Assembly: GCA_035638075.1 (NCBI GenBank)
Contig: DASRAU010000024.1
Coordinates: 1-64,000 of the forward strand
Length of the DNA stretch: 64,000 nucleotides
Origin: DASRAU01 sp035638075
Lineage (GTDB): Bacteria; Acidobacteriota; Polarisedimenticolia; Gp22-AA2
Direction of reading: 5' to 3'
In this document: positions 19,085-31,229 of the stretch, one piece after another
Numbering within the stretch: position 1 is the first letter of the stretch
Layout: every line of letters begins with the position of its first letter
Notes under the pieces: model-generated
Databases searched by the model: none
The model's input: the letters and a program-made list of their open reading frames with translations, nothing else
Told to the model about the DNA's origin: nothing
Position numbers and translations under genes: made by a program

Positions 19085-19656
19085 CGGGTCGAAGGCTTCC
19101 CGCCCGCAGGCGCCGCGACGTAGAGGCGGTGCAGCGTGACGATGCGCTTCGCCGCCTCGGTGACGGCGCGCGCCGACAGCGTCGCGCCGCTCAGGGATCG
19201 GATCTTCGTCCCCAGGTCCCCCGACCCCGCGCCCCCCTGCCCCTGGAACTGCTGCAGCCAGCGCGGCGTGGTGCGGTATTCGTCCGGCTCGTCGAACGCG
19301 ACGATGTCGATGGCCGCGATCGCCCCGTCCGGGCGCAGCCGCACCAGGATCGTCTCCGGGAGGGTTCGCACCAGGTGCGTGTCGAAGTAGGCGTACCCGG
19401 TGACGCGGCCCTCCTGCGAGCCGACGTAGTACGGGACCACGCGCACCTCCACCGGCGCCCCGGCCTCGCGCGCCGCCCGCGCCGCCTGCGCCTCGTCGAG
19501 GTAGAGCGTCCTGCGCTCGACCGTCTGCGGCGGCGGGAAGGCGAGTTGGAGCGCCTGGTCCTGGGTCATGAGGACGCGCGCCTCCGCCGTTCCCGCCACG
19601 AGCAGAACCGTGCCGACGAAGAGGGCCGAGGCGCGCGTCGTCTTCAGAAGAGCCAC
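19081..19656 (-). CDS. exported FMN-binding domain protein, flavinylation target
   Basis: 191 residues from GTG 19656. Signal peptide (ALFVGTVLLVAGTAEA), then an FMN-binding domain like that of RnfG/NqrC. The SGATLSARAVT motif contains the threonine (about residue 159) to which ApbE attaches FMN through a phosphoester. The domain also shows the usual GYAYFDTHLVR and LRPDGAIAAIDIVAFDEPDEY. The start overlaps the end of the barrel gene by 13 bases, and the stop overlaps the membrane-cytochrome gene. Together with apbE this marks an extracytoplasmic covalent-flavin electron carrier. Confidence 0.85.
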   Translation of the reverse strand: MALLKTTRASALFVGTVLLVAGTAEARVLMTQDQALQLAFPPPQTVERRTLYLDEAQAARAAREAGAPVEVRVVPYYVGSQEGRVTGYAYFDTHLVRTLPETILVRLRPDGAIAAIDIVAFDEPDEYRTTPRWLQQFQGQGGAGSGDLGTKIRSLSGATLSARAVTEAAKRIVTLHRLYVAAPAGGKPSTR

Positions 19657-21095
19657 CCGAGGGCGAGATTGATCCGATCGACGCCGGTGCCGGCATTGTT
19701 GGAGACGCCCTGCCAGTCCGCCTTGAGCGCCAGGTTCGGGATCGGACGGTAGTGGATCCCGACCGTGTGCACGGTGCGATCGTTCGCCGCGTCCGCCACG
19801 GTTCCCGCCGGGACCTCGGCCTGCGTGTCGAGCGACTCGTAGCGCACGAAGGGGAAGAGCTCCTGCTTCGACCCTTTCTTCAGCGACAGCACGTTGTAAG
19901 CCACCTCGCCATAGTAGCCGTTCATCTGCGATCCGACGGCCTCGCCGGTGAGGACTCCGACCTCGGCGGCGTCATCCAGGCGCGTGCGGGCGTAGAGACC
20001 CCGCATCTGCAGCGCCTTGAAGCGCCACTCGGCATGCGCCTCGTACTGCAGGACGCGCGCGCCGCCGACGCCCGGGTCGGCCTGCGCGGTGTCGCCGGTG
20101 AACCCGGCCGCCCCGAGGAGGAGCCCCGGGCGCACGGTCCAGTCCACGCGCGCGGTCACGGCCAGGTCCTCGGCGACCACCTCGGATCCCTCCTGGCGGC
20201 CTTCGCGGATCCCCTCGTCGGCGGTGAAGCCGGCCGCGTTGAGGCTCGTCACGAGGTAGCCCTTCCACGCGATCGGGCCCTTGCTGCCGTAGATGCCGCC
20301 CCCCAGCTCGCGCCAGGTCGACGGGATGATCACCTGCTCGACCTCCGGCCGCGTCGAGCCGAAGAAGATCGGCGGCTCGTGCAGCTCGTTGAGGAAGCCG
20401 ACCGGGATCAGCAGCAGGCCGCCGCGGGCCCCGAACGCATCGCTCTTCCGGTAGTCCACGTAGGCGAACTCGACCGCGACCTCTCCCCCGGTGTCCGCCG
20501 CCGCCACCGCGTGCTCGAACTCGATCTCCGAGTTGAACAGCAGGTGATCGTTCCACTTGTAGCCGAAGTAGAGAACGGCCCGCAGCAGATCGGCGGTCGC
20601 GACCTCGCCCGAGGCGCTGCCGTCGTCCGCCGTGGCGTCCGGGTTGGTATAGAGCATCTCGCCGTAGCCGCCGATCGAGACGCCCTGGCGCGCGCGATAC
20701 ACCTTGGACGCCGCCGGACCGAACCCGAACGCCGACTCCCCCGCTTCCGGCGCCGCCGCTTCCCCGAGGCGCAGGCGCTCGATCTCCTTCGACAGCGCTT
20801 CGATCCTCTTCTCGAGCTCGGGGTCGGTCGCCCGGCCGCCCCGCGCCAGGTCGCCTCGGAGCGCCGCCACCTCGCGTTCGAGCGCCTCCAGGCGCCGCGC
20901 CAGGTCGGCGTCCTGCGTGGCCGCGGCCGGGGCGGTGTTCGCCGCGGCGGCGGATGCCGCGCTGTCGTCGTCGATCCCCGCCGCGCGGGCCGACCCGATG
21001 GCGGACTGCAGGATCAGGACGAGGAGCAACGCCCCGAGGCCGCGTGAGGCGAAGCGCGCGCAAGGCGCGGGATGAGGCAGGGACGTCGGGCTCAT
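19644..21095 (-). CDS. outer-membrane beta-barrel protein with N-terminal coiled coil
   Basis: 483 residues from ATG 21095, behind GGAAAGGAG. Signal peptide to about residue 38, then a coiled coil (LARRLEALEREVAALRGDLA, repeated as PELEKRIEALSKEIERLR) of the kind seen in porins tethered to peptidoglycan. The remainder is alternating amphipathic strands (SIGGYGEMLYTN, LRAVLYFGYKWNDHLLFNSE) ending in LALGWLF, a terminal aromatic as in BAM substrates. It resembles phosphate-selective porin O/P-like barrels. It overlaps apbE by four bases. Substrate unknown; the context suggests iron or electron traffic. Confidence 0.75.
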   Translation of the reverse strand: MSPTSLPHPAPCARFASRGLGALLLVLILQSAIGSARAAGIDDDSAASAAAANTAPAAATQDADLARRLEALEREVAALRGDLARGGRATDPELEKRIEALSKEIERLRLGEAAAPEAGESAFGFGPAASKVYRARQGVSIGGYGEMLYTNPDATADDGSASGEVATADLLRAVLYFGYKWNDHLLFNSEIEFEHAVAAADTGGEVAVEFAYVDYRKSDAFGARGGLLLIPVGFLNELHEPPIFFGSTRPEVEQVIIPSTWRELGGGIYGSKGPIAWKGYLVTSLNAAGFTADEGIREGRQEGSEVVAEDLAVTARVDWTVRPGLLLGAAGFTGDTAQADPGVGGARVLQYEAHAEWRFKALQMRGLYARTRLDDAAEVGVLTGEAVGSQMNGYYGEVAYNVLSLKKGSKQELFPFVRYESLDTQAEVPAGTVADAANDRTVHTVGIHYRPIPNLALKADWQGVSNNAGTGVDRINLALGWLF

Positions 21096-22279
21096 CGAGA
21101 CTCCTTTCCGGAAGTCGCGCCGGATTGCTCCGGCGCGGGTCGTGGTTCGGGATCTCCAGGCGGTGCGTCCGCGAGGAACACCCCGCGGCCGATCCTCTGC
21201 AGCAGGCCGTCGCCATCGCGACGCAGGTACAGAACATCGAGACCGCGGGACTTCGCCCACGCGAGACCGCGCTCGGGACCCATCACGAAGAACGCCTTGG
21301 ACAGGGCGTCGGCGGAGGTGGCGTCCGCTGCGACCACCGACACGCTGCCGTCGAAGGACGCGGGCCGGCCGGTCGCGGGGTCGAGCAGGTGCGGGATCTT
21401 CGCTCCGGACGCGGTGGTGTGCGACCGCTCGCCGTTGCCGGAAACCGCCAGCGAGCCCGCGCGCAGGAGGACGCTCCCCGCGACTCGTTCCCGCTCCACC
21501 GGATCCGCGAGGCCGAGACGCCAGCCTCCGTCGTCGGGTCCGGTGCCGAAAACGAGCGTCTGGCCGCCGAAGTCGAGCAGCGCCGCGGTCACGCCGGCGT
21601 GCTTCAAGACCGCCGCCGCCGCGTCGAGCGCCATCCCCTTCCCGATGCCGCCGAAGTCGAGCCCCATGCCGGGGCGGAGGTAGTGGATCGTCCGGTGCCC
21701 CCGATCGACCTCGACGAGGCGCCAGCCGATCGGTCCGGCCGCCCCGCTCTCCGGCTCTGGCACGATTCCCGGCAGCCGTCCTTCGTCGCCGCGCAGGCCG
21801 AGCGCGCGCACCAGCGGCTCGACCGTCGGATCGAACGTCCCGGAGGTCTTCTCCGCCCAGTCGAGGGCGGTCGTGGCGGCCGCGAACAGATCGGCGGAGC
21901 AGTGGAACGGAGCGGCGGCGGCCGCGGCGTTCAGGTGCGCCACCTCGCTGTCGGATCGCCAGTTGCTCAGGACCGCCTCGAGTCGCTCGACCTCGGCGAA
22001 GGCGCGCTCGATCGCCTGGGGCGCCCCGGCTCCACGCGCCTGGATGACCAGGCGGGTGCCCATCAGGAAGCGCGCCCGCTCGACGGTCCCGACGTCCCCG
22101 ATGGAAGGCGCGCCTGGCGCGGAGGCCGGTCTCGCGGCCGGCGCCGGGTCCCATCGCGTGGCCGGCGCGGCCCGGGCGGTCGCGACGGCGATCGCGACGG
22201 TGATCGCCCCGGCGGCCGCGAGGGCCGCGAACCGGGTGCCGTGGACCGCGCGCCACCCCGGGAGCTGTGCTCCTGCCAC
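21092..22279 (-). CDS. apbE: FAD:protein FMN transferase
   Basis: Periplasmic, Mg-dependent; moves FMN from FAD to a threonine in target proteins. 395 residues from GTG 22279 with GGAGG six bases upstream. An N-terminal membrane anchor or signal (AALAAAGAITVAIAVATARA) is followed by an Ala/Pro linker. The ApbE domain has FLMGTRLVIQARG, DFGGIGKGMALD, SGNGERSHT and TSADALSKAFFVMG, the latter carrying metal-site residues. Its likely target is the FMN-binding protein two genes downstream. First gene of a four-gene operon. Confidence 0.93.
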   Translation of the reverse strand: MAGAQLPGWRAVHGTRFAALAAAGAITVAIAVATARAAPATRWDPAPAARPASAPGAPSIGDVGTVERARFLMGTRLVIQARGAGAPQAIERAFAEVERLEAVLSNWRSDSEVAHLNAAAAAAPFHCSADLFAAATTALDWAEKTSGTFDPTVEPLVRALGLRGDEGRLPGIVPEPESGAAGPIGWRLVEVDRGHRTIHYLRPGMGLDFGGIGKGMALDAAAAVLKHAGVTAALLDFGGQTLVFGTGPDDGGWRLGLADPVERERVAGSVLLRAGSLAVSGNGERSHTTASGAKIPHLLDPATGRPASFDGSVSVVAADATSADALSKAFFVMGPERGLAWAKSRGLDVLYLRRDGDGLLQRIGRGVFLADAPPGDPEPRPAPEQSGATSGKESR

Positions 22280-22326
22280 CCTGACCTCCGCACCGCGCCG
22301 GGGAATCGCCCGCCGGCTTGTTGCAA

Positions 22327-22343
22327 TTGCGACTCAGTCTCAA
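22327..22343. promoter_or_regulatory. Fur-like palindrome in the apbE leader
   Basis: A 17-base near-palindrome on the + strand: TTGCGACTCAGTCTCAA, a 7-1-7 type dyad with one mismatched pair. It resembles the TGAGAATNATTCTCA form of Fur/iron-responsive boxes, with substitutions. It lies just after the predicted transcript start, where a bound repressor would block initiation. Confidence 0.55.
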
Positions 22344-22354
22344 TAAGCGCCCGC

Positions 22355-22384
22355 ACTGTACCGTCCCGCCGCGCCGCCTGTCAA
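22355..22384 (-). promoter_or_regulatory. promoter of the apbE cassette
   Basis: TTGACA at 22384-22379 (perfect) and TACAGT at 22360-22355 with an 18-base spacer; predicted start near 22348, about 70 bases before the apbE GTG. Confidence 0.7.
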
Positions 22385-22443
22385 GCGTGTGGGATACTCC
22401 GCGCCCGGCGCCGTCCGCGCGCCGCCGAGGAGAGATCGCCCCG

Positions 22444-22935
22444 ATGACCGAACGTGTCCGCCCCGTCCGCGCCTCGCGGGTCGAGATGACCGAGATCGTC
22501 ATGCCCGAGGACACCAACCCGCTCGGCCGCGTCTACGGCGGTCGGGTCATGGCGCTCATCGACAAGGCGGCCGCCATCGCCGCCATGCGCCACTGCCGGA
22601 CGCGCGTCGTCACGGCGCGGGTCGACTCGATGGCCTTCCGGAACCCGGTGCGCCTGGGACAGATCCTGCGGCTGCAGGCCGGGGTCAATGCCGCCTTCGA
22701 CACCTCGCTCGAGGTCGGGGTGGAGGTCACCTCGGAGGACCCGCTGACCGGGGACATCGCGCCGTGCTGCAGCGCCTTCGTCCTCATGGTCTCGCTCGAC
22801 GAACGGGGCCGGCCGGCGCGGGTGCCGCGCCTCGCCCCGCGCACCGCCGCGGAGCGCGCAAGCGAGCGCGCCGCCCGGCGCCGCCGCCGGGACCGCAACG
22901 CCGCCCCGCGCCGCCGCCCCGCGTCAGCCGTCTGA
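22444..22935 (+). CDS. hotdog-fold acyl-CoA thioesterase
   Basis: 163 residues from ATG 22444, behind GGAGAG. Hydrolyses acyl-CoA; cytoplasmic. Features of the YciA/BFIT group: TEIVMPEDTNPLGRVYGGRV at the N-terminus (catalytic-region Asn/Gly), GLDK-type helix ALIDKAAAIAAMRH, VVTARVDSMAFRNPVRLG. The C-terminus is a highly basic Arg/Ala-rich tail of about 35 residues that is not part of the fold. Single gene ahead of a histidine kinase. Confidence 0.88.
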   Translation: MTERVRPVRASRVEMTEIVMPEDTNPLGRVYGGRVMALIDKAAAIAAMRHCRTRVVTARVDSMAFRNPVRLGQILRLQAGVNAAFDTSLEVGVEVTSEDPLTGDIAPCCSAFVLMVSLDERGRPARVPRLAPRTAAERASERAARRRRRDRNAAPRRRPASAV

Positions 22936-22951
22936 CGGCGCCGCCGCGGCT

Positions 22952-22980
22952 TTGCGCCGCGCCCGGCATCGACCTAGATT
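22952..22980 (+). promoter_or_regulatory. promoter of the GAF histidine kinase
   Basis: TTGCGC at 22952-22957 and TAGATT at 22975-22980, 17-base spacer, ending 23 bases before the TTG start at 23004. Confidence 0.6.
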
Positions 22981-23003
22981 TCGACCGACATGGAGATCGT
23001 CGG

Positions 23004-24215
23004 TTGAGCGCTCCCCCGTCCCCCGCCGCTCCGCGTTCCACGCCCGCCCCGGGAGGCGACGAGCGTCTCATCGAGCTGATGCGCATCGCCCGCTCGATCA
23101 CCTCGTCGCTGCGGCTGGACGAGGTGCTCTCGCGCGTCGTGGACGGCGCGGTGCGCTTCTCCGGCGCGCAGCGCGGCTTCCTCTTCCTGAAGTCGGCGGA
23201 CGGGAAGCTCGAGCGCTGGCCCGCCGGCCCGGACGCGGCGCCGGTCGAAGTCAGCCTGTCGGTCGCCGAGGAGGTCGCGCGGACCGGACGTCCGGTGCAC
23301 CGCGATCACATGGCCGGGGGCGGAGGCACCAACCTGACGACCAGCATCGTGCGCCTGCGGCTGATGGCGATCCTCTGCGTGCCGCTCCTGGCGCAGTCGG
23401 AGGTGATCGGCGTCATCTACCTCGACAGCCGCCGCCCGCTGCCGCACGAAGCGCCCGACCTCGACCTCCTGGAAGCGCTCGCCGGCCTCGCCGCCATCGC
23501 CATCCAGAACACCCGCCTGGTGGAGGAGCGCCTGCGCGCCGAGCGGACGCTGGCGCTCGGTCGCACGGCGCGCGCGCTGGTGCACGACCTGCGGAGCCCG
23601 CTCGCGGCCATCCGCGCGCTCGCGGAGCTCCTGCACAGCCGCGCCGCCGGGGACGACGGGACGCGCCGCCATCTCGCCTCGATCATGGACGAGGCCGACC
23701 GGCTCGCCGATCTCGCCTCCGACCTGCTGCGCTTCGCCGGCGGGGCGCCGCCGCTGCGGCGGGTCCCCGTGGCGCTGGGGCCGTTCCTCGATCGCCTGCT
23801 GGCACCGCTGCGCGCGCGTCTCGTGGCGTCGGGCGTGCAGCTCGACACGGCGCTCGATCCCGCCGCCGCGGCGGCGCTCGACGCGCCGCGGCTGGCGCGC
23901 GTCATCCACAACCTCGTGGCCAACGCGCTCGAGGCGATGCCCGAGGGCGGGACCCTCGCGGTCGCCTGCGGCCGGACCGGAGCGGAGGCGTGGCTGCGGA
24001 TCGCCGACACCGGCTGCGGCATGAGCGAGGAGGTGCGGGCCCGCCTGTTCGAGCCGTTCTTCACGCACGGCAAGGAGCACGGCACCGGCCTCGGCCTGGC
24101 CCTGGCGCGCGCCATCGTCGAAGAGCACGGCGGGCGCATCGAAGTCGAGAGCGCTCCGGGACGCGGCAGCGCCTTCCGTCTCGCCTTCGACGCCGTCGAT
24201 CCCCTCCCCGCTTAA
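23004..24215 (+). CDS. soluble GAF-domain sensor histidine kinase
   Basis: 403 residues from TTG 23004, which has GGAG eight bases upstream and a promoter just before it. The first in-frame ATG would cut into the GAF domain. Domains: GAF at about 15-170; HisKA with phospho-accepting histidine in ALVHDLRSPLAAIRAL near residue 190; HATPase with VIHNLVANALEAMPEGG, IADTGCGMSEEV and HGTGLGLALARAIVEEHGG. No transmembrane segment. No response regulator lies next to it, so it is an orphan. Its end overlaps that of rng by four bases, tail to tail. Confidence 0.88.
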   Translation: MSAPPSPAAPRSTPAPGGDERLIELMRIARSITSSLRLDEVLSRVVDGAVRFSGAQRGFLFLKSADGKLERWPAGPDAAPVEVSLSVAEEVARTGRPVHRDHMAGGGGTNLTTSIVRLRLMAILCVPLLAQSEVIGVIYLDSRRPLPHEAPDLDLLEALAGLAAIAIQNTRLVEERLRAERTLALGRTARALVHDLRSPLAAIRALAELLHSRAAGDDGTRRHLASIMDEADRLADLASDLLRFAGGAPPLRRVPVALGPFLDRLLAPLRARLVASGVQLDTALDPAAAAALDAPRLARVIHNLVANALEAMPEGGTLAVACGRTGAEAWLRIADTGCGMSEEVRARLFEPFFTHGKEHGTGLGLALARAIVEEHGGRIEVESAPGRGSAFRLAFDAVDPLPA

Positions 24216-25705
24216 CCTTCGACGACGAGCACGTCGTCCGGTCCCATCCCCGGGTCGGTCTCGAAGCGCAGCCGCTCGGGCGGAATCCCGACGGCGCGCG
24301 CGATCTCTCCGGTCCGCTCCCGGAGGCCCTCGGCCGCCTCGGGAGCCAGGCGCGCCACGACGGTGCCCAGACCGGCGGGCGCTCCGAGACGGCGGGCCTG
24401 GCGGATGACCTCGTGCTGCAGCGTCAGGACCGAGCGGACGCGTCCGGCGCCGTCGCACGCGGGACAGGACCGCAGGAGCTGCCGATCGAGGCTGGGGCGG
24501 CTCCTCTGCCTCGTGATCTCCACGAGCCCGAACTCGCTCATCGGCAGCATGCGCAGGCGGGCCCGGTCGCGGCCCAGCCGCTCCTCCAGCTCCCGCGCCA
24601 CCGCCTCGCGGCTCTCGGGGCGCTGCATGTCGATGAAGTCCACGACGATGAGCCCGCCGAGATCCCGCAGGCGCACCTGCCGGGCGATCTCCCGCACCGC
24701 CTCGAGATTGGTGCGCAGGAGCGTCTCCTCGAGATCGCCGCGGCCGACGTACTTGCCGGTGTTGACGTCGATCGCCACCAGCGCCTCGGTCGGGTGGATG
24801 GCGATGTGTCCTCCCGAAGGGAGCCAGACCCGCGCCTTGAGCGCGCGGTCGATCTGCGTCGTCAGGCGGCGCGCGTCGAAGAGCGGCTCGGGCCCCTCGT
24901 GCCGCACCACGGCCGGCGCGGGCGCGCCGTTCCCCAGGCGGGCGAGCGTGCCGCGCACCTCGGCGAGAACCTCGTCCGAGTCCACGACGATCTCCTCGAT
25001 CCCGGCGCGCACGTGCTCGCGCAGCGCCCGCTCGACCACGCCCGCCTCTTCGGACAGGAGGGCCGGCGCGCGCGCCCCGGCGCGGCGCATGCGGATCCCC
25101 TCCCACGCGGCGGCGAGAGCCCGCACCTCCTCTTCGAGCGCCGCGTCCTCGGCCCCGGCGCCCGCGGTGCGCAGGATGAGACCACCCGCAGGAGCGAGGC
25201 GGCGCGCCAGCTCCGCCAGTTGCTCCCGCAGCCGCGGGCGCTCCTCCTCCGGCAGGCGGCGCGACACCCCGACGTGGTCCACGCCGGGGAGCAGGACGAG
25301 GAGCCGCCCCGGGATCGACAGGTGCGCGGTGACCCGCGCCCCCTTGCGACCGAGCGGGTCCTTGAGGACCTGGAGGAGGAGATCCTCCCCTTCGCGGACC
25401 CGCTCCTCGATGCGCGGCGGCGCGACGCGCGGCCGGCTCTCCTCGGAGGGGTCCTCCCATTCCGGGCTCAGCCGCGCCGGCCCCGGGGCGTCATCCACGT
25501 GCAGGAAGGCGTCGCGCTCGAGCCCCAGGTCGACGAAGGCCGCCTGCATGCCGGGCAGGACGTTGCGCACGCGGCCGAGATAGATGTTGCCGGCGATCGG
25601 GCGGGCGCCCGGGCGCTCCACCTGGAGCTCGACGAGCTGGTCGTCCTCGACGAGCGCGACGCGCCGCTCGCCGGGCAGGCTGTCGATCACCAGGGCCGAT
25701 TTCAC
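24212..25705 (-). CDS. rng: ribonuclease G/E family endoribonuclease
   Basis: Single-strand endoribonuclease of RNA processing and decay. 497 residues from GTG 25705, the RNase G length without the RNase E scaffold tail. S1-like domain at about 35-120 (GNIYLGRVRNVLPGMQAAFVD), catalytic domain with IAIHPTEALVAIDVNTGKYV and GGLIVVDFIDMQ (metal-binding aspartates), and the zinc-link SCPACDGAGRV near residue 415. It lies 55 bases downstream of rodA, so it may be part of the mre transcript. Confidence 0.94.
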   Translation of the reverse strand: MKSALVIDSLPGERRVALVEDDQLVELQVERPGARPIAGNIYLGRVRNVLPGMQAAFVDLGLERDAFLHVDDAPGPARLSPEWEDPSEESRPRVAPPRIEERVREGEDLLLQVLKDPLGRKGARVTAHLSIPGRLLVLLPGVDHVGVSRRLPEEERPRLREQLAELARRLAPAGGLILRTAGAGAEDAALEEEVRALAAAWEGIRMRRAGARAPALLSEEAGVVERALREHVRAGIEEIVVDSDEVLAEVRGTLARLGNGAPAPAVVRHEGPEPLFDARRLTTQIDRALKARVWLPSGGHIAIHPTEALVAIDVNTGKYVGRGDLEETLLRTNLEAVREIARQVRLRDLGGLIVVDFIDMQRPESREAVARELEERLGRDRARLRMLPMSEFGLVEITRQRSRPSLDRQLLRSCPACDGAGRVRSVLTLQHEVIRQARRLGAPAGLGTVVARLAPEAAEGLRERTGEIARAVGIPPERLRFETDPGMGPDDVLVVEG

Positions 25706-25760
25706 GCGGGCCCCTCCGGGCGCGGCGGCCGTTCCGGCCCGTCGATGACGTCCCGCGCCG

Positions 25761-26823
25761 TCAGTTGACCAGCCGGCGCATGTGGACGTTGAGCACGAGC
25801 CCGAGTCCCAGGAGCGTGCTGACGAGACAGGAGCCGCCGTAGCTCAGGAGCGGCAGCGGCACGCCGGTCGTCGGCAACACCCCCAGCACCACGCCGATGT
25901 TGATCAGCGCCTGACCTCCGTAGACGCAGGCCACGCCCATGGCGATGAAGGCGCCGAGCCGGTCGCGCGCGCCGCGCGCCGTGGCGATGCACCGGGTGAG
26001 GACGACGAAGTAGAGCGCGAGGACGAGGGCCGAGCCGATGAAGCCGCGCTCCTCGGCCACGACCGCGAGGACGAAATCGGTGTGCTGCTCCGGAAGGAAT
26101 TGCAGCGACCCCTGGGTGCCCGACAGGAATCCCTTCCCGGTCACGCCGCCCGATCCGACGGCGATGAGGGACTGGATCAGCTGGTAGCCCGCCCCCTTGG
26201 GATCCCGCGTCGGCTCGAGGAAGATCTTGACCCGCTCCTTCTGGTACGGCTTGAGATGGCCCCAGACGAGGGGCAGCGCCAGCGCCACGATGAGCGTCAG
26301 GATGACGATCGTCCGGATGCGCAGCCCCGCCAGGAACGACGCGCCGACGAGCAGCGGCATGAAGGTCGCCGCGGTGCCGAGGTCGGGCTGCTGCATGATG
26401 AGCAGGACCGGCAGGCCCACGATCCCCGAGACCGCCGCGAAGCGCACGAAGCCCAGGCCCCGCACCTGATCGCGCCCCAGGTAGGCGGCCACCATGAGGA
26501 TGGTCGCCACCTTGGCGAGCTCGCTCGGCTGGAACTGCACTCCCCCCGCTCCGAGCCATGACTTGCTGGCGTTGACGACGCGTCCGAAGACGATGGTCAG
26601 GAGCAGGAGCACGCAGCAGCCGGCGTAGAAGACGACGGAGAACTCGGCGAGCGTGTGGTAGTCGATGACGAGGACGATGAGGAGCCCGGTCATGCCGAGC
26701 GCCATCCACATCGCCTGGCGCTGGAAGGCGCCCGCCGACGGCGTCCCGACGGTGGACGAGTAGATCACCACGAGGCCGATGAGCTGCAGGGCCAGCGCCG
26801 ACAGGAACAGGATGCCGTCGAAG

Positions 26824-26852
<29 letters not shown>
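25761..26852 (-). CDS. rodA: rod-shape peptidoglycan glycosyltransferase RodA
   Basis: SEDS-family transglycosylase of the elongasome. 363 residues from GTG 26852, preceded by GGGAGGG. About ten transmembrane helices; motifs LGAGGVQFQPSELAKVATI, QQPDLGTAATFMPLL, GKGFLSGTQGSLQFLPEQHTDF (split here for length) and LPLLSYGGSCLVSTLLGLG near the end. It overlaps mrdA by 29 bases and pairs functionally with that PBP2. Confidence 0.96.
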
Positions 26853-28710
<1,858 letters not shown>

Positions 28711-28718
28711 AGTGAATT

Positions 28719-29183
28719 CTACGGCACGCGGGCGGCGACCCAGAATGTCACGAGCCCGATGACGCCGTTCGCGAGGCCCCGCAGGGCCAGGTCCCCGAAG
28801 GCGGGGAAGGAGTGCTGCTGACCCATCGCCAGCGACAGCAGGAGCGAGGCGACCGGGTCGAAGAAGGCGGCGGCGAAGAGGATCCCGAAGCGCGGCACCG
28901 GCTGGTTGAACATGAAGAGCGAGCCCAGCGCCCCGGTCAGGTACGCGAGCAGCGTCTTCTTGAACCCGTTCAGCCCCAGCACGACCCCCGTCAGCGAGTC
29001 CTGCACGAGCCCGGCGACGCTGCCGAGCACGACCGCCGTCCGCGGCGGCCGTGTCAGCGCGATGTAGACGGTGTAGACGGCGAAGAGATCACAGCGCTCC
29101 GCCACCGCGGGGGCGTGCTGCCCGAGGAGCATCTGCACGAGCGCCACGCCCCCGAGGCCGAGGAGCGCCTTCCAGAGGGTCAC
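28719..29183 (-). CDS. mreD: rod shape-determining protein MreD
   Basis: 154 residues from GTG 29183, overlapping the mreC stop as GTGA. Five or six transmembrane helices (VTLWKALLGLGGVALVQMLL; YTVYIALTRPPRTAVVLGS; GLVQDSLTGVVLGLNGFKKT, the most conserved stretch). Inner-membrane component of the elongasome. A longer open frame upstream overlaps mreC and is not credible. Confidence 0.9.
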   Translation of the reverse strand: MTLWKALLGLGGVALVQMLLGQHAPAVAERCDLFAVYTVYIALTRPPRTAVVLGSVAGLVQDSLTGVVLGLNGFKKTLLAYLTGALGSLFMFNQPVPRFGILFAAAFFDPVASLLLSLAMGQQHSFPAFGDLALRGLANGVIGLVTFWVAARVP

Positions 29184-30043
29184 GGCTGGTCCCCCGTCGC
29201 GGTCGTCGGAGGAGGCGCTTCGGTGCCCGCCGCGGCGGCCCGCAGGACGAGCACCTCCTCGAGGCGGTGGGGATCGACCTCGGGGCGCACCTGCACGTAG
29301 CGCGTCAGCCCCTGCGCCTCCCCCACCTCCGAGATCACTCCGAGCAGGATGCCCTTCGGAAAGATGCCGTCGAGACCCGAGGTCACGACCACGTCGCCGA
29401 CCTCGACCGGCGCCTCGTCGGAGACGAACTCGAGACGGCAGGTGGTCTCCCCCTCGCCCACGAGCACGCCCTGCACGCGCGTCCTCTGGACGATCGCCGC
29501 CACGCCCGAGTTCGAATCGACGAGGCTCAGGACCTTCGCCACGCCGGGCGCCGCCTCCACCACGCGCCCGACGGCGCCGCGCGGCGTGATCACCGCCTGC
29601 TGCGGGGCGACCCCGGCGTTCGAGCCGCGATCGACGAGGATCGTGCGCGCCGAGCCGGCGCCGCCGCGCGCGATCACCCGCGCCGCGATCGAGGAGGGGT
29701 GCGCCGTGTCCTTCAGATCGAGCAGGGTGCGCAGGCGATCGGCCTCGCGGCGCGCCTCCTCCGCCTCGCGCGCCTCGAGGGTCAGCGTGCCGATGCGGGC
29801 GCGCAGGCGGCGGTTCTCCTCCTCGACGCCGCGCAGCCCGACGTAGTGGTGCCACGTCGAGGCGAAGCCAGAGGAAACACCCGACGCGCCGCGCAGGAAG
29901 GGCGAGAACAGCGTGAGGAGGGTGTCCTCCAGCAGCGACCCGCCCCGCACGCCGCGCACCGATGAGGCCATGAGGATCAGGTGCAGCGAGAGCAGCAGGA
30001 AGAGCAGGAGCGACGGCTTGCGGTGCGAGACGACCCGGGGCAT
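29180..30043 (-). CDS. mreC: rod shape-determining protein MreC
   Basis: 287 residues. Short cytoplasmic start, transmembrane helix at about 10-28, coiled coil at about 65-105 (EENRRLRARIGTLTLEAREA), then the two beta-barrel domains with IARGGAGSARTILVDRGSNA and VVTSGLDGIFPKGILLG. Periplasmic organiser linking MreB to PBP2. It starts 69 bases after mreB. Confidence 0.94.
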   Translation of the reverse strand: MPRVVSHRKPSLLLFLLLSLHLILMASSVRGVRGGSLLEDTLLTLFSPFLRGASGVSSGFASTWHHYVGLRGVEEENRRLRARIGTLTLEAREAEEARREADRLRTLLDLKDTAHPSSIAARVIARGGAGSARTILVDRGSNAGVAPQQAVITPRGAVGRVVEAAPGVAKVLSLVDSNSGVAAIVQRTRVQGVLVGEGETTCRLEFVSDEAPVEVGDVVVTSGLDGIFPKGILLGVISEVGEAQGLTRYVQVRPEVDPHRLEEVLVLRAAAAGTEAPPPTTATGDQP

Positions 30044-30112
30044 CGGCTCATCCCGGCCGGGAGCTCGCGCCCGCCGGGAGGGGGACGGCGCCGGCTGCCG
30101 GCCGATGGTCTC

Positions 30113-31156
<1,044 letters not shown>

Positions 31157-31229
31157 CGGCTCCCTCCTCCCTCGGCAACGCGCAAGGCACCGCGTTCCAA
31201 TGACTTACGCGATCCCCACCGCGGGCGTC

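Noticed and set aside
28719..29855. Longer start for mreD
   Set aside because: The extra part overlaps nearly all of mreC, which is well conserved, and its composition is Arg/Gly-rich.
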